DNA from: Mucilaginibacter sp. dw_454
GTDB lineage: Bacteria > Bacteroidota > Bacteroidia > Sphingobacteriales > Sphingobacteriaceae
DNA length: 64,000 nt
Assembly (NCBI RefSeq): GCF_018449775.1
Contig: NZ_JAAVVB010000001.1
Span: forward strand, 496,001-560,000
Direction: 5' to 3'
Shown: positions 36,274-45,489 of the stretch, piece by piece
Numbering within the stretch: the first letter of the stretch is position 1
Layout: the number at the start of each line of letters is the position of its first letter
Notes under the pieces: model-generated
The model's input: the letters and a program-made list of their open reading frames with translations, nothing else
The model's database searches: none
Told to the model about the DNA's origin: nothing
Translations under genes and position numbers: made by a program

Positions 36274-36706
36274 GATGTTTTTGTTTAATGTAGATTTTTT
36301 GTTATCCGCTGATTAGCGGATTTATGCTTATTGTTTTTCTGAAGAAATTAAGCAAAAGACTACCGTCGGCGGGAATGCAAAAAGCAAAAGATAGTGGTGT
36401 GCGGTAAAGCTTAAAGGTAGTTAATTAAAACTATATCTAAGAGAGGATTATAATTGTTAGGTATTTTAGCGTGTTGGTTATATAACTTAGGAGTTAGGGT
36501 TTGAGCATATGCAGTCGTTCAGCAAGTTATTTAAAATCAATACTTTGTAGTTCAGGCTATCTTTTAATTAAACGCAATGCCATTGTTACGTTAAAACCTG
36601 CAAGTATTTCATTTGCAGGCTTTTTTGTTGATTGATTAGCTAAGTCGATTATTATAAACCGTAAAATATTTATATTCACGTTAATTAACTAACAATCTCA
36701 TTATCA
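36274..36706. other. 433-bp gene-free gap with hairpin and orphan terminator
   Basis: No coding frame is convincing. It holds a short hairpin with stem ATCCGCT (36304-36321), which may end no known transcript, and an intrinsic terminator at 36594-36627. The rest is AT-rich. A small RNA upstream of that terminator is possible. Confidence 0.5.
36594..36627 (+). terminator. Orphan Rho-independent terminator
   Basis: Stem CCTGCAA/TTGCAGG with a 9-nt loop followed by six T residues. No plus-strand gene ends within 460 bp upstream, so the transcript it would terminate is not identified. Confidence 0.75.
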
Positions 36707-38257
36707 ATGAAAAAAATACTAATCATTAACTCGCTGCTATTTGCCGCATTTGTAACTAATGCTCAACAAAAAGCAGATCCAGGCAAATATGCGCAATACA
36801 TATCGGCAGTCGATGCCCGGAAACATTTAACCATTATAGCTTCTGACGCTTTTGAGGGCCGCGAAACCGGTAAACGCGGCGCGGATATGGCTGCCAATTA
36901 CATAGCCGGCGAGTTCAAGAAAATGGGCCTTACTGCCCCGGTAAATGGTTCTTACTTTTTAAATGTGCCGTTGGTTGAAAATTCGTTGAATACCGACTTT
37001 ACAGTAAACGGCAAAAAAATGGCTAAGGCTTATGATTTTTATCTACCCGGATCGCACGCCGATAACGCCATAAAGGCAAATGAAATACTTTTTATAGGCT
37101 ACGGTACCGATGCAGAGATTGGAAATACTGATCTTGCCGGCAAAGTGTTATTATGGATAAATGAGGATAAACCGCACGAAGGTGTAAAAACAAATACCGG
37201 CTTTAGACTTTCAGACGATCGTAAGAAGCTGATTGCTGCAATTAAAAATAAAAAACCAGCTATTATGTTGGCAGCCAATCCTGAATTGCCTGCCGCTTTT
37301 AAAGAATTTCGCGCTACCATACTTGGTTCAAGCTTGAGTGTAAAACCTGACAAACCCGAACCTTTGGACGCCTCTATGCCAATGATATTAATAACAGATA
37401 AAGTGGCCGATGAATTATTGAAATCTGTCGGTAAAACCTTTGCCGATTTATTAAGCACGGCTGGTGGCGGCGCTAACACTACGCAAATCGTTAAGGCCGA
37501 TGTACAGATAAACTACCATACCGATATCAAAGATGTAAAGGCTGTTGATGTTGTGGGCTATCTTCCAGGCACTGATTTGAAAAATGAAGTATTGGTGATG
37601 TCTGCGCATTATGACCACATTGGGCTTAACGCAGAAGGCCCGGATAAAGTAAATAATGGTGCTGACGATGACGGATCTGGTACAACTGCTGTATTGGAAT
37701 TGGCGCGTGCATTTAGTCAAGCCAAAAAGGATGGTCATGGCCAGCGCCGCAGCCTGCTGTTTTTAGCTAATGTAGGAGAGGAGAAAGGACTGTTAGGTTC
37801 TGAGTATTACGCAAGTCACCCGGTTTTCCCGTTGACCAGTACCATTACCGATTTGAATATTGATATGATAGGCCGCACCGGGTTTGAGTACCAGGGCAAG
37901 CCCGATTCTGCTGATTATGTTTATGTGGTTGGGTCTGAAAAGCTGAGTAAAGAACTTAAGCAGGTCAATGTAAAGGCTAATGATACCTATACAAAGCTTA
38001 AACTGGATTATAAATACGACGATCCTAACGACCCTGAGCAAATCTACTATCGTTCAGACCATTATAATTTTGCCAAGAACGGCATACCCATTATATTCTT
38101 TACCGACGGCCTGCATGCCGATTATCATCAGCCCAGCGACGAAGTGAGCAAGATCAATTTCCCCTTGTTGATAAAACGTACACAACTGGTTTTTTACACC
38201 GGCTGGGATTTGGCTAATCGTGATACCCGGCCCGTGGTGGATGGGGTAGTGAAATGA
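36707..38257 (+). CDS. M28-family zinc aminopeptidase, exported
   Basis: A 516-aa exported metallopeptidase (signal peptide ending FVTNAQ). The zinc ligands of the M28 family are visible in order: His in MSAHYDHIGL, Asp in NNGADDDGSGT, Glu-Glu in NVGEEKGLLGS, Asp in NIDMIGRTG and His in GLHADYHQPSDE. A protease-associated domain is inserted at about residues 110-260. The family removes N-terminal residues from peptides in the periplasm. The length is right for this group. Confidence 0.94.
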   Translation: MKKILIINSLLFAAFVTNAQQKADPGKYAQYISAVDARKHLTIIASDAFEGRETGKRGADMAANYIAGEFKKMGLTAPVNGSYFLNVPLVENSLNTDFTVNGKKMAKAYDFYLPGSHADNAIKANEILFIGYGTDAEIGNTDLAGKVLLWINEDKPHEGVKTNTGFRLSDDRKKLIAAIKNKKPAIMLAANPELPAAFKEFRATILGSSLSVKPDKPEPLDASMPMILITDKVADELLKSVGKTFADLLSTAGGGANTTQIVKADVQINYHTDIKDVKAVDVVGYLPGTDLKNEVLVMSAHYDHIGLNAEGPDKVNNGADDDGSGTTAVLELARAFSQAKKDGHGQRRSLLFLANVGEEKGLLGSEYYASHPVFPLTSTITDLNIDMIGRTGFEYQGKPDSADYVYVVGSEKLSKELKQVNVKANDTYTKLKLDYKYDDPNDPEQIYYRSDHYNFAKNGIPIIFFTDGLHADYHQPSDEVSKINFPLLIKRTQLVFYTGWDLANRDTRPVVDGVVK

Positions 38258-38309
38258 CCGTTGAACACTCTTTTTGAAAAACCTACTCGTTTATAAATAA
38301 GTAAATTAC

Positions 38310-39551
38310 ATGGCAAATTTTGAGTTAGCTTATCAATACGTAATGAGACAACAGGGGATGTATCAGAATTTCTTCGAGAAAGGTGATGTTTCTGGTGATC
38401 AAATTCTTTGCTCATTATGTTTTAACGATGAGGGACTGCGCTTGGATTCCACTACAATAGGTATAGATAATACCAGTAAATGCATTAACTGTGGTAAATC
38501 AGATGGAAAAAAATTAACTAGACCTCTTGTAAGACATCTATGTTATCGTTTTTTCGTTCGAGGTACTATCGAAAGATTTGAGTTCGGTGGATTTCCATTG
38601 ATTCAAATGAATGAGTTGCGCTTCAATGATTCAAATATTCACGTATCACCTTGGCTAGAACAAGATGTAAAACTTATTGAACAAGCGGGAGAGATTGGCC
38701 TGTTTTATTATGGACCGAGATTGTGGATGCTAGGAGAGATTGAACCGTTAAAATCACTCCAAAAGGAAGAAGAAATAGATTCAATTATTGAAAGGATTTT
38801 ACAAATTTATCCTGTTCACTTATTAAATGAAAATCATCCGTTCTACCGTATTCGTTTAAATCCAGACATACCCCATGACTCAGCGCAATATGACAGCCCG
38901 CCACAAGGTTATGGTGGGAATAATCGCTTTGACGATAACGGCGAAGCTGGTCTATACGCATCTCCTGATTTGGAACTTTGCATCCACGAATGCAGAGCAA
39001 CTGTAGAGGATGATATGTTTGTCGCCAAATTAGTACCTAAGGCAGAGTTAAAAATGATTAACCTGTCTGCGGTGGTTCGAGAAGAAGGCGTTACCGAATT
39101 TACTAGCCTAGACTTAGCTATTCATTTTCTATTTCTTGCTGGAAAACATTCTTATCCCATTTGTAGTAGAATCGCGAAACGTATCAGAGAAGAAGGGTTT
39201 GACGGAATCATTTATCCATCTTACTTTAGTTACGCTAGAACAGGTGCGATTCCTTTTGACACAATACAAGGGATGTCAATCCGCCTTTTAGAGCCATTGC
39301 AAGATTTTGCACAAGCTCAGAGCGTTCCTAATATTTTCTTATTTGGAAGACCGATCGAAGACAAAAAGGTGTTGGTATATTCAATAAATAAAGTGATAAT
39401 AAACAGTATTAAGTATGAAACTTCATTTGGACCAGCGTATCACGAAAATATGATCAATAAGAAAAATACCGCCGAAATCGTAGCAAATCGCCGTAAAGAA
39501 TTAGAAGATAAGGTTTTAAAATCTTTCAACCTACCAACTGATGATAAATAG
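38310..39551 (+). CDS. Orphan RES-domain protein with N-terminal zinc ribbon
   Basis: A 413-aa protein. The N-terminus has a four-cysteine zinc-binding pattern (C34, C37, C58, C61) of the HEPN/RES N-terminal type. The C-terminal half is a RES domain: FYRIRLNP (R180, R182), then NNRFDDNGEAGLYASPD (R206, Y216) and E227 in CIHECRA. RES domains are ADP-ribosyltransferase-like folds, and toxin members degrade NAD+ with an Xre-type antitoxin alongside. No antitoxin gene is next to this one. It is visibly richer in A and T than the neighbouring genes, which suggests acquisition. Possible roles are a stress or anti-phage effector. The domain call is good; function is inferred. Confidence 0.75.
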   Translation: MANFELAYQYVMRQQGMYQNFFEKGDVSGDQILCSLCFNDEGLRLDSTTIGIDNTSKCINCGKSDGKKLTRPLVRHLCYRFFVRGTIERFEFGGFPLIQMNELRFNDSNIHVSPWLEQDVKLIEQAGEIGLFYYGPRLWMLGEIEPLKSLQKEEEIDSIIERILQIYPVHLLNENHPFYRIRLNPDIPHDSAQYDSPPQGYGGNNRFDDNGEAGLYASPDLELCIHECRATVEDDMFVAKLVPKAELKMINLSAVVREEGVTEFTSLDLAIHFLFLAGKHSYPICSRIAKRIREEGFDGIIYPSYFSYARTGAIPFDTIQGMSIRLLEPLQDFAQAQSVPNIFLFGRPIEDKKVLVYSINKVIINSIKYETSFGPAYHENMINKKNTAEIVANRRKELEDKVLKSFNLPTDDK

Positions 39552-39594
39552 TAAACTCATCTGAGTTAATGGCAGATCTCGTAACGTTTGGCGA

Positions 39595-40440
39595 TTATTT
39601 TACACCGGAAATAATTAATGCATCATAACACAGCTCAGCCCCGCCACCCGGATTCTTTGATTTAAACAACGCTGCTGTTTCTGTTCTGATAGCAGCGACA
39701 GTTTCCTCAGTGGCACCCGCCATAGCGGCCACAATAGGAGCGCCAACATCAAGCATTATTTCCCAATATTGGTCGAAAGTTTTATAAGCTGCTTTGTCGG
39801 TTATCGTTGCTTCTTCTATATTTTTAAAGCCGGCTTGTTTAAATAGATCCGACATTAAATTTGGCGCGGCACAGCGAAACATGCCAGGAGAACCCGGGGC
39901 AGGGGGTGGTATCTCTATATGTTTTTTAATAACGCTCATGATTGTATTTACCCAATCGTTGTGAGCAGGATTACCCCATACCGATACCGCGATGCGTCCA
40001 CCGGGTTTTAGCACACGGTACATTTCGTTAGCCGCCTGTTGCATATCCGGGAAAAACATAAAGCCCATGCGGCAGCTTATAGCATCAAATGAATCGTCGG
40101 AGAAAGGCAATTCGCCTGCATCGGCGGTTAAGGTTTCGTAGTTCGGTAACCCTTTTTCTTTTGCGTTTTGCTGCGCGACTTCAAGCATGCCCTCAGCCAG
40201 GTCCGTACCTGTTACTTTGCCTTGTGTAGCCAGCGCGGCAATAGTTAAACCCGGTTCGCCGGTACCTGTGGCAATGTCTAATACATGATCAGTTTCCGTG
40301 ATAGAAAGCTGTTTGATAATAGCTTCTCCCATTGGGTGTAAAAAGGCCATGTTGAACTCGTCCCACTTTTTCCATCCCGGCGAGAACTTGTTCCAGGATT
40401 GCTTTTGTTGTTCGCGGATTTTTTCCAGTTGTGATTCCAT
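39595..40440 (-). CDS. Class I SAM-dependent methyltransferase (UbiE-like)
   Basis: A 281-aa cytosolic methyltransferase. Motif I is in HVLDIATGTGEPGLTIAALA, the acidic residue of motif II follows in VTGTDLAEGML, and the post-motif region is in DAISCRMGFMFFPD and VLKPGGRIAVSVWG. It resembles small-molecule methyltransferases of the UbiE/COQ5 group, but the substrate is unknown. The leader carries a hairpin directly behind the -7 box. Neighbours give no functional clue. Confidence 0.85.
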   Translation of the reverse strand: MESQLEKIREQQKQSWNKFSPGWKKWDEFNMAFLHPMGEAIIKQLSITETDHVLDIATGTGEPGLTIAALATQGKVTGTDLAEGMLEVAQQNAKEKGLPNYETLTADAGELPFSDDSFDAISCRMGFMFFPDMQQAANEMYRVLKPGGRIAVSVWGNPAHNDWVNTIMSVIKKHIEIPPPAPGSPGMFRCAAPNLMSDLFKQAGFKNIEEATITDKAAYKTFDQYWEIMLDVGAPIVAAMAGATEETVAAIRTETAALFKSKNPGGGAELCYDALIISGVK

Positions 40441-40462
40441 GCGATAGCTTATTATAAACTAA

Positions 40463-40492
40463 GATAGCAGCCGGAGCTGCTATCCAAATATA
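40463..40492 (-). promoter_or_regulatory. Promoter -7 box with start-site hairpin
   Basis: On the minus strand TATATTTG (40492-40485) matches TANNTTTG. It is followed at once by an inverted repeat with a 9-bp stem GATAGCAGC and a 4-nt loop (40484-40463). This is either an operator at the transcription start or a hairpin protecting the 5' end of the mRNA. Confidence 0.5.
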
Positions 40493-40537
40493 CAGAACTG
40501 AGTTGTTTTACTTTAAATAACGATAAGAGCACCAAAC

Positions 40538-42982
40538 TCAATCATCATCATCTTTCTTTTTCTTCTCGAGGATTACGAATGCGCTGCGTTTAGGAGCCGG
40601 CATAACGGCGTTTTCCCCTTTTACCGCTTTCCATATTACCTCATTCATATCTCTGTCTGGTACCTTATCTTCATTGGCCAGGTTAAAAAGCTCCGAGCGT
40701 TTACTGCTTTGATTGACAGCCACATTGCGGGCATCGATACTAACCTGCGCAGGTATCACTTTAAATGGCGTTAAAACCGGTTTGCTGGTAAAACATTCAT
40801 AAAATGGTAGCGCGGCAGCATCATATTGGCTCATAGGAGGGAGCCCCAATATTAACTCCATGGTACGCAGCATGCCGGATGTAGAATACATGCTATGTAT
40901 AACGGCATTGTGCTTAACATACGTACCCACCACATAAGCCGGCGAACGGTGTGCATCAATATGGTCGGGACCTGCCTGAGCATCATCCTCCAAAATAAAC
41001 ACGACAGACTGGTTCCAGATCGGACTTTGAGACAAGTGTTCTACAATGCGGCCCACGGCAAGGTCGTTATCTGCGACAGACGCGATCGGTGCATATTCGC
41101 CAATTTTTTGCCCGCTGGTGTGATCCTGGCTAATGCGCAACGTATTGAATTGTGGTATCGCATTAATGGCTTGTAATGAATCAAAATCATGGATCCAGGC
41201 ATTGGCTCTTACCTGGTCCTTTATTTTCAAATTAAAGCCCGGCGAATGCGGACCCATGTGGCCCTGTAATGATTTGATTTGCGCTTTATTGAATGACCCA
41301 AACTCGCCATAGCTGCGGTAAGTTACACCGGCACGCTGGCAATAGTCCCAGATATAACCCTCATTTGCGCCGGTTGCATTGCCACTGTAAGCCGGCCCGC
41401 GCGAGCCGTAATTGGTGGGCCATGTTTTTTCAATAATATCGGTAGCATAAGCACCCATGCTCCAGTTATGTCCGTCCTCGCTTACTTCGGCATCTACATA
41501 AAAGTTATCGAGCAACACAAATTGTTTAGCTAGTGCATGCTGATTAGGTGTTACATTTTTTCCAAAAATACAAAGCGAAGTATCTCCGTCGCCTTCAGGC
41601 ATATCGCCTAATACCTGGTCGTAAGTACGATTTTCTTTAATGATGTAAAAAACATATTTAATGGGCGATTTCTCTCCGGCTTTACGCGGGATAGGGTTGC
41701 CGGCTTCGCCATCAGCTTGTATCGTTTTTTTGGTATTGAAAGGCGTGTTGGCGTAAACTTGTTTAGTATAAGCTTTCTGCTGATCTGGATTTGGTGCGTC
41801 AATAAAAGATAATGCGCCTTTAAACAAGCCGCCAATATACTGGATCATACTGTTGGCGGTCAATCCCACGTGTTCGCCAATGTTATTGTCCTTTAAAAAG
41901 GGCTGCGGCCCCAGCGGGTTAGCCATCGAGGTCAAACCTTTTCCGTTAGCTACAATAATTTTGTTACCCAGGGTTTTTACATTGGTAGGATACCAGCCAA
42001 CAGGTATAAAGCCCTGGCTAAGGCTGTTGCCTGATTTTGAAACATCGAACACAGCAAGGCAGTTGTTGTCGGCATTCGCTATGTATAAGGTTTTTTCATC
42101 TGCCGAAAGCGCTAGTCCGTTGGTTGTTGAACCGGGTAGCTTTGTCGGATACAGAACGGTTGATATAGTCTCAGTAAGCTTATTGATTTTAGTGTCAATA
42201 ACTGATACCGTATTGTCATTAGCATTAGCCACAAAAAGCCGGCTGCCACTTTTGTTCAGCAACAATTCATTAGGGTGGTGACCCGAATAAATAGTGGTGG
42301 TTATTTTATTAGTCGATACATTGTAAACAGCTACCTCAGTACCACCCCACAAAGAGATATATAACGTCTTTTCGTCCGGCGATAAAAGGCAATCATAAGC
42401 AATAGTGGGTAATTGAACCGTAGTAAGGACTTTTTTAGTGGCCGGTTCAATTACATACAATGAGCTATCGCCTTTGGTGATAGCATATAATCTGGAATTG
42501 CTTTTATTGGTAACTAAACCTGTAGGGCAGATGTCATTCTTTGGCCATCGTAAACCCAATCTGATGGTGTCGGCTGTGCCAAGCTTATTTTGTTGTATCG
42601 GGAAGTCAAGCAGCCAATTATCATAGCCGCCAGATACATATAAATGTTGTTCGTTATGGCTAAACGCCAGGCCATACCACGATTTAGCCAGTACTTTTTG
42701 ATCTAATAATTTTTCATTTTTTGGGTCGATTAACTGTACAGATTGCGTGCTCTGCCCATTGTTGGTAACCGCAAGCAGTTTACCGCTGGCGCTCAGCTGC
42801 ATATTAAGTGGCAGATCGCCCAAAGGCAGTTGCCTGCCTGCAGGGCTTAGTTTCCAGCCATTGGGTAATAACACCTGTTCGCTGTTTCCAATTTTACCGG
42901 GCACTTGCGCGCAAGCCCATCCTCCAATAAATATCAAAACTATTATTGGTAAAGGTTTTACCCTAAAAGTGATTTTTGACAT
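40538..42982 (-). CDS. YncE-like beta-propeller fused to an alkaline phosphatase-fold phosphoesterase
   Basis: 814 aa from ATG 42982. A longer frame from TTG 43012 is rejected because it adds only a polar stretch in front of the signal peptide. After the signal peptide (ending GGWACAQ), residues about 40-400 form a YVTN-type seven-bladed propeller with repeats such as LFVANANDNTVSVIDTKINK. The C-terminal half is a phosphoesterase of the phospholipase C/acid phosphatase type: IIKENRTYDQVLGDMPEGDG, then EVSEDGHNWSMGAYATD and EDDAQAGPDHIDAHRSP. The combination is a known secreted protein type in Bacteroidota. It may hydrolyse phosphate esters outside the cell. Confidence 0.88.
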   Translation of the reverse strand: MSKITFRVKPLPIIVLIFIGGWACAQVPGKIGNSEQVLLPNGWKLSPAGRQLPLGDLPLNMQLSASGKLLAVTNNGQSTQSVQLIDPKNEKLLDQKVLAKSWYGLAFSHNEQHLYVSGGYDNWLLDFPIQQNKLGTADTIRLGLRWPKNDICPTGLVTNKSNSRLYAITKGDSSLYVIEPATKKVLTTVQLPTIAYDCLLSPDEKTLYISLWGGTEVAVYNVSTNKITTTIYSGHHPNELLLNKSGSRLFVANANDNTVSVIDTKINKLTETISTVLYPTKLPGSTTNGLALSADEKTLYIANADNNCLAVFDVSKSGNSLSQGFIPVGWYPTNVKTLGNKIIVANGKGLTSMANPLGPQPFLKDNNIGEHVGLTANSMIQYIGGLFKGALSFIDAPNPDQQKAYTKQVYANTPFNTKKTIQADGEAGNPIPRKAGEKSPIKYVFYIIKENRTYDQVLGDMPEGDGDTSLCIFGKNVTPNQHALAKQFVLLDNFYVDAEVSEDGHNWSMGAYATDIIEKTWPTNYGSRGPAYSGNATGANEGYIWDYCQRAGVTYRSYGEFGSFNKAQIKSLQGHMGPHSPGFNLKIKDQVRANAWIHDFDSLQAINAIPQFNTLRISQDHTSGQKIGEYAPIASVADNDLAVGRIVEHLSQSPIWNQSVVFILEDDAQAGPDHIDAHRSPAYVVGTYVKHNAVIHSMYSTSGMLRTMELILGLPPMSQYDAAALPFYECFTSKPVLTPFKVIPAQVSIDARNVAVNQSSKRSELFNLANEDKVPDRDMNEVIWKAVKGENAVMPAPKRSAFVILEKKKKDDDD

Positions 42983-43081
42983 AGCCGTATTTTTATCAGG
43001 TAAATTTAACAAGCTAATGTTAACTTAATTTAAACAATCGAAGGCGTTAAAGCTGCCATTCCTGGTAGAAACTGCTTTTAA

Positions 43082-43558
43082 CTACTCGTATGCTGTTATA
43101 TTTTTATCAGGCACTATCTGCATTACATAATCACGTTTAATCGGATTATAGGGCTTCGTATCATTAACTGTAATATAAATATTGCACAGGTTTTTAACGT
43201 AATACGTCTGTACATCGCCAATAGAGCCTTCTTTGTTAATATATTGCGATATAGAGTTATTGATGAGGGTGTACTGAGTAATGTCGTTGGTTTCCAACTC
43301 GATATATTGCTTTTTGCCATCAGCGCGCATAGTTAGTGTTACAAACGACCCATCAGTTAATTTGAGGCCATAAGCCCGATTTTTGGTTTTTACATTTTTT
43401 TGCGTGGTGGTGTAACCCTTTGCTGTTAAAAAGGTATCGGCCTGCGCCAGGTTGTTGTGTAGCAAGAATTTAATATCCTCATAAGAAATTAAGTTTTGCT
43501 GGCCAAAACAGAAACCTGCCGAACAGCAGAATAGTAAACTAAATAATAACTTTTTCAT
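43082..43558 (-). CDS. Small exported hypothetical protein
   Basis: 158 aa from ATG 43558; the longer frame to 43615 begins at a TTG and adds no signal. A clear signal peptide is present (LLFSLLFCCSAGFCFGQQ). The mature part is about 140 residues, mixed alpha/beta, with FVTLTMRADGKKQYIELETN and two cysteines at most. I do not recognise a family. It is likely periplasmic and is divergent from the OsmC gene. Confidence 0.75.
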   Translation of the reverse strand: MKKLLFSLLFCCSAGFCFGQQNLISYEDIKFLLHNNLAQADTFLTAKGYTTTQKNVKTKNRAYGLKLTDGSFVTLTMRADGKKQYIELETNDITQYTLINNSISQYINKEGSIGDVQTYYVKNLCNIYITVNDTKPYNPIKRDYVMQIVPDKNITAYE

Positions 43559-43662
43559 AGGTTTAGTTGATAGTGTGATGTGTTTAAAATTACACAAATG
43601 TGGATTTTGGCCCAAATTTCTCAGCGTAAAAGTGCTAACTTAGCACACTTGTTACATAGACT

Positions 43663-44097
43663 ATGGCTACAATAAACTTAGAGCGCGTGCACGGCGATTT
43701 TGGCTTTGCCGCAAGCGATGAAAACGGACATACCGTTAATATGGATAGCAGCCCCGAAAGTGGCGGCGAGAATTTTGGCGTTCGCCCGATGCAGATGTTG
43801 CTGATGGGTTTGGGCGGCTGCTCGGCCATTGATGTTATTACTATTTTGAAGAAACAACGTCAAGACGTGCAAGACTATAAAATGGTAATCAGTGGTGATC
43901 GCGAAGCAGGTAAAGAACCATCGCTATGGAAAGAGGTAACCATCGAATTTCATTTGTATGGTGATATCGACCCGGACAAAGCCAGCCGCGCGGTTGAATT
44001 GTCTGTAGGTAAATATTGTTCGGTTGCGGCTACTTTAGAGCATGCCGGCGCCGCTATTAAAACGCAGGTGTTTGTACATCCTGCCGTAACACAGTAA
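43663..44097 (+). CDS. OsmC/Ohr-like protein
   Basis: A 144-aa OsmC-fold protein. Two conserved cysteines are present, in LLMGLGGCSAIDVITILKK and SVGKYCSVAATLEHAG, as in peroxide-reducing members. The family detoxifies organic or fatty-acid hydroperoxides in the cytosol. It lies 16 bp ahead of the sulfhydrylase gene, and the two are probably one operon. That is a sensible link between thiol chemistry and sulfur amino-acid synthesis, but the link is inferred. Confidence 0.9.
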   Translation: MATINLERVHGDFGFAASDENGHTVNMDSSPESGGENFGVRPMQMLLMGLGGCSAIDVITILKKQRQDVQDYKMVISGDREAGKEPSLWKEVTIEFHLYGDIDPDKASRAVELSVGKYCSVAATLEHAGAAIKTQVFVHPAVTQ

Positions 44098-44113
44098 TAA
44101 AATTAATATCTCA

Positions 44114-45295
44114 ATGTCATCTCAATTAGACCCCGTAACCCAGGCTATACGTATCCAGTCTGAGAAAACGCAACATCGCGAACATTCAACGCCTTTGTTT
44201 ATAACCAGCAGTTTTACTTTTGAAGATGCTGAAAGCATGCGCGCAGCGTTTGCCGGCGAATCTGACGATAATATCTACACGCGTTTCAGCAATCCTAACG
44301 TTGACGAGTTTATTGCTAAGATGTGCGCGTTAGAAGGTGCCGAAGCAGGTTTTGCTACCAGCAGCGGTATGGCCGCTATATTCGGGTCGTTTTTTGCATT
44401 GCTTCAACAAGGTGATCACTTAATATGCTGTAGCTCTGTGTTTGGCAGTACTTACACTATTGTTACCAAATACTTGCAGCGTTATGGTATAGAGCACACC
44501 CTGGTGCCTGCCAATGACGATGCTGCATGGGAAGCCGCTGTAAAGCCTAACACTAAAATGGTTTACCTGGAAACGCCTACTAATCCACAATTAGAAGTTT
44601 TGGACCTGGAATGGGCCGGCAAATTCTCCAAGAAACATAATCTTATTTTAAATGTAGATAATTGCTTTGCGACGCCTTTGCTGCAAAGACCAATTGAATA
44701 CGGCGCAGACTTGGTGGTGCACTCTGCTACCAAGTGGATAGATGGTCAAGGCCGTGTATTAGGCGGTATTGTTCTTGGCCGTGCAGATTTGATCAATGAG
44801 ATCTATTTGTTCTGCCGCAATACAGGGCCATCGCTGGCACCATTTAACGCCTGGGTATTAAGCAAAAGTTTAGAGACTTTAGATGTACGCATGACCCGTC
44901 ATTGTGAAAACGCACTTGCGGTAGCTAAAGCCGTACAAGGTAATTCTGCCGTGGCTTGGGTAAAATATCCTTTGCTTGAAGGGCATCCGCAGTTTGAGAT
45001 CGCCAAAAAGCAAATGAAGATGGGGGGCGGCGTATTTTGCCTGGAACTAAAAGGTGGGGTAGAAGCCGGCCGTAAATTCCTGGATGCTTTGGATCTTTTA
45101 ACCGTAACCGCCAACCTTGGCGATTCACGCAGTATAGCTTCACATCCTGCCAGTACTACACATTCCAAATTGTCTAGCAATGAGCAATTAGCTGTAGGTA
45201 TTACACCAGGATTGATCCGTATATCATGTGGGTTAGAAAAAGCTGATGATTTGATAGCTGATATTACTCAGGCTTTAGCCAAAAGCGCTAGCTAA
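44114..45295 (+). CDS. metZ: PLP-dependent O-succinylhomoserine sulfhydrylase-like enzyme (MetZ type)
   Basis: A 393-aa Cys/Met-metabolism PLP enzyme. The Schiff-base lysine is in VVHSATKWIDGQGRVLGGI, the form typical of MetZ. Other fold features are YTRFSNPNVDEF, ATSSGMAAIF and YLETPTNPQLEVLD. It should make homocysteine from an acylated homoserine and sulfide. Cystathionine gamma-synthase or lyase activity cannot be excluded from sequence. It follows the OsmC gene and ends in a strong terminator. Confidence 0.87.
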   Translation: MSSQLDPVTQAIRIQSEKTQHREHSTPLFITSSFTFEDAESMRAAFAGESDDNIYTRFSNPNVDEFIAKMCALEGAEAGFATSSGMAAIFGSFFALLQQGDHLICCSSVFGSTYTIVTKYLQRYGIEHTLVPANDDAAWEAAVKPNTKMVYLETPTNPQLEVLDLEWAGKFSKKHNLILNVDNCFATPLLQRPIEYGADLVVHSATKWIDGQGRVLGGIVLGRADLINEIYLFCRNTGPSLAPFNAWVLSKSLETLDVRMTRHCENALAVAKAVQGNSAVAWVKYPLLEGHPQFEIAKKQMKMGGGVFCLELKGGVEAGRKFLDALDLLTVTANLGDSRSIASHPASTTHSKLSSNEQLAVGITPGLIRISCGLEKADDLIADITQALAKSAS

Positions 45296-45339
45296 TATGA
45301 TGCTGTAATCTTATCCGTATCATACAAAACTGTATATTT

Positions 45340-45370
45340 TAAAGGGCGATATTTTAATATCGCCCTTTTT
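45340..45370 (+). terminator. Rho-independent terminator
   Basis: Stem AAAGGGCGATATT with complement and a very short loop, followed by a T-rich tail; 44 bp after the metZ-like stop. Confidence 0.88.
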
Positions 45371-45489
45371 TATTAGCTGTTGTTACACAGTATGTTTAGT
45401 TGATTTTGTTCTTGTGGCACCGCAATTGCCTACACATGGTAACATCTGCTCTTTTTTAAGAGCAGGTTTCAACAAAAACAACAACAATT

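Noticed and set aside
36304..36321. Short hairpin ATCCGCT as a terminator for the SGNH hydrolase gene
   Set aside because: It lies 175 bp after the stop, beyond the small minus-strand frame, and has no T-tract on the plus strand.
42983..43012. TTG start ten codons upstream of the YncE/phosphoesterase ATG
   Set aside because: The ATG at 42982 gives a normal signal peptide; the extension is polar and begins with a rare start codon.
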